DNA of 64,000 nt from an uncultured Bacteriovorax sp. (lineage in GTDB: Bacteria; Bdellovibrionota; Bacteriovoracia; Bacteriovoracales; Bacteriovoracaceae). The stretch lies in contig CAMLMH010000002.1 in the NCBI GenBank assembly GCA_946481315.1, positions 186,001-250,000 of the forward strand, written 5' to 3'. Both the position numbers and the translations under genes were made by a program. The notes under the pieces are model-generated. The model was not told the DNA's origin. It saw only the letters and a program-made list of their open reading frames with translations, and ran no database searches. Shown here piece by piece: positions 62,968-64,000 of the stretch; the first letter of the stretch is position 1, and each line of letters begins with the position of its first letter.

Positions 62968-64000
62968 ATGAGACGTGCTAAAATTGTCGCCACAATAGGC
63001 CCCGCAACCAGCTCCAAAGAAATGCTGACTAAATTAATTAATGCCGGGGCAAATGTCTGTCGCATCAATATGAGTCACGGAACCTATGAAGCTCACCAGA
63101 ATGTAATCAAAACTATTCGCGAAGTTTCCAGAGAAACCGGATATGAGGTAGCAATACTTGCAGATTTACAGGGACCCAAAATCCGAGTAGATAAATTACC
63201 TGAGCCGTTAAAGCTGGAAGCCGGCTCTTTGTGGGTTATCGGTGCTTCTAAAGTCAAAGCGAATTATCCTCAATATGCTTCAAATTATATTCCCACCATT
63301 TATGAAAATCTGGTCGCTGATTGTCACGATGGAGCGAGAATCCTTTTTGACGACGGTCTGATTATTGCTGAGGCCATTGAAAAAGATGGTGATGTTTATA
63401 AAATCCGAGTGAAGATAGGCGGGATGCTTAAATCCAATAAAGGAATTAACCTTCCTGATTGTGAAGTTTCGGCACCGGCCTTTACTGAAAAAGATAAAGA
63501 AGATCTGATGTTTGCCCTGAAGTCCGGAGTTGATGCGATTGCCCTGTCTTTTGTGCGTAAAAAAGAAGATATAAAAGCGGTCAAAGTTTTACTGCACTCT
63601 CTCAAAGTAGATGTACCTATTATTTCGAAAATTGAAAAACCTCAAGCGATAGATAACCTCGATGAAATTCTATCTGTGACAGATATGATCATGGTAGCCC
63701 GTGGGGACATGGGAGTGGAAGTAGGGAATCATCTGGTTCCTGCCATTCAGAAAAAAATTATTGCAAAATGTAACGCTAAAGGAATTCCGGTTATCACCGC
63801 CACACAGATGCTGGAGAGTATGACAGAAAATCCAACTCCAACCCGTGCAGAAGCTTCAGATGTTGCAAATGCAATCTGGGATGGTACTGATGCTGTTATG
63901 TTGTCCGGTGAAACAGCATCGGGGAAATATCCAATCGAAGCCGTGCAGATGATGGGAAATATTGTTATTGAAGCGGAAAAAACGCCTAAAGAGCGTCCGC
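62968..64000 (+). CDS. pyk: Pyruvate kinase (partial, cut at window end)
   Basis: The first 344 codons of pyruvate kinase, which makes ATP and pyruvate from phosphoenolpyruvate. Seen are [15 protein letters not shown] at the N-terminus, [23 protein letters not shown], the catalytic loop [19 protein letters not shown] and [11 protein letters not shown]. The C-terminal regulatory domain lies beyond the window. CAGGAT lies 8 bases before the ATG. No stop occurs before the window edge. Confidence 0.95.
   Translation, partial: MRRAKIVATIGPATSSKEMLTKLINAGANVCRINMSHGTYEAHQNVIKTIREVSRETGYEVAILADLQGPKIRVDKLPEPLKLEAGSLWVIGASKVKANYPQYASNYIPTIYENLVADCHDGARILFDDGLIIAEAIEKDGDVYKIRVKIGGMLKSNKGINLPDCEVSAPAFTEKDKEDLMFALKSGVDAIALSFVRKKEDIKAVKVLLHSLKVDVPIISKIEKPQAIDNLDEILSVTDMIMVARGDMGVEVGNHLVPAIQKKIIAKCNAKGIPVITATQMLESMTENPTPTRAEASDVANAIWDGTDAVMLSGETASGKYPIEAVQMMGNIVIEAEKTPKERP

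Overview
The window reads as the chromosome of a Gram-negative, AT-leaning bacterium with LPS (Kdo synthesis genes), Tad/Flp pili, chemotaxis genes, many small periplasmic proteins and tightly packed genes. The closest overall picture is a member of the Bdellovibrionota (Bdellovibrio/Bacteriovorax-like). This is an inference from gene content and style, not from a marker search. No mobile element, CRISPR array or rRNA was seen; there is one tRNA. No gap between genes exceeds 300 bases.

Layout. 0-3 kb: ettA (translation factor) and a short lysC, closed by a strong bidirectional terminator. 3-7.6 kb, minus strand: a compact Tad/Flp pilus locus (Flp pilin, two pseudopilin-like membrane proteins, a CpaB-like protein, a small periplasmic protein, secretin, ATPase) with unusually long out-of-phase overlaps and a secretin carrying an extra membrane segment. 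7.7-13.6 kb: SPOR protein, manC, purB, a beta-barrel protein, a TolC-like protein and a small secreted protein. 13.6-19.5 kb: one operon kdsB-pyrG-kdsA-kdsC-DUF493-gpsA-ADP-ribosylglycohydrolase, linking CTP supply and Kdo activation with phospholipid precursor synthesis. 19.5-28.9 kb: a DsbD-type reductase, a membrane histidine kinase overlapping a cytosolic B12-type binding protein, a TPR-like lipoprotein plus FecR-like protein, then guaB-guaA.

28.9-34.95 kb is the most distinctive region: a membrane-tethered LuxR-type regulator faces a four-gene operon of flavoprotein, type III polyketide synthase, an isoprenylcysteine-methyltransferase-like enzyme fused to a YceI lipid-binding domain, and an MMPL/RND exporter. 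I read it as a cluster that makes, methylates, carries and exports an alkylresorcinol/alkylpyrone-like phenolic lipid. A lux-box-like dyad sits at about -45 of the likely promoter.

35-49.8 kb: small secreted proteins, a HAD-like protein, dnaE, a CsgG/FlgT-like lipoprotein, pyrD, queC, phosphoglucomutase, ferredoxin, a Na+/H+ antiporter whose ribosome binding site lies inside a long mRNA hairpin, and ilvE. 50-56.2 kb: a chemotaxis operon (cheA, cheW, a CheR-REC-degenerate CheB fusion, a CheD-like-REC-CheB fusion, a single-domain receiver). 56.2-64 kb: tRNA-Val(GAC), a heterodimeric ABC exporter with one degenerate ATP site, a lipoprotein with a DsbA domain, a 640-residue coiled-coil protein reminiscent of bacterial filament proteins, and the start of pyruvate kinase.
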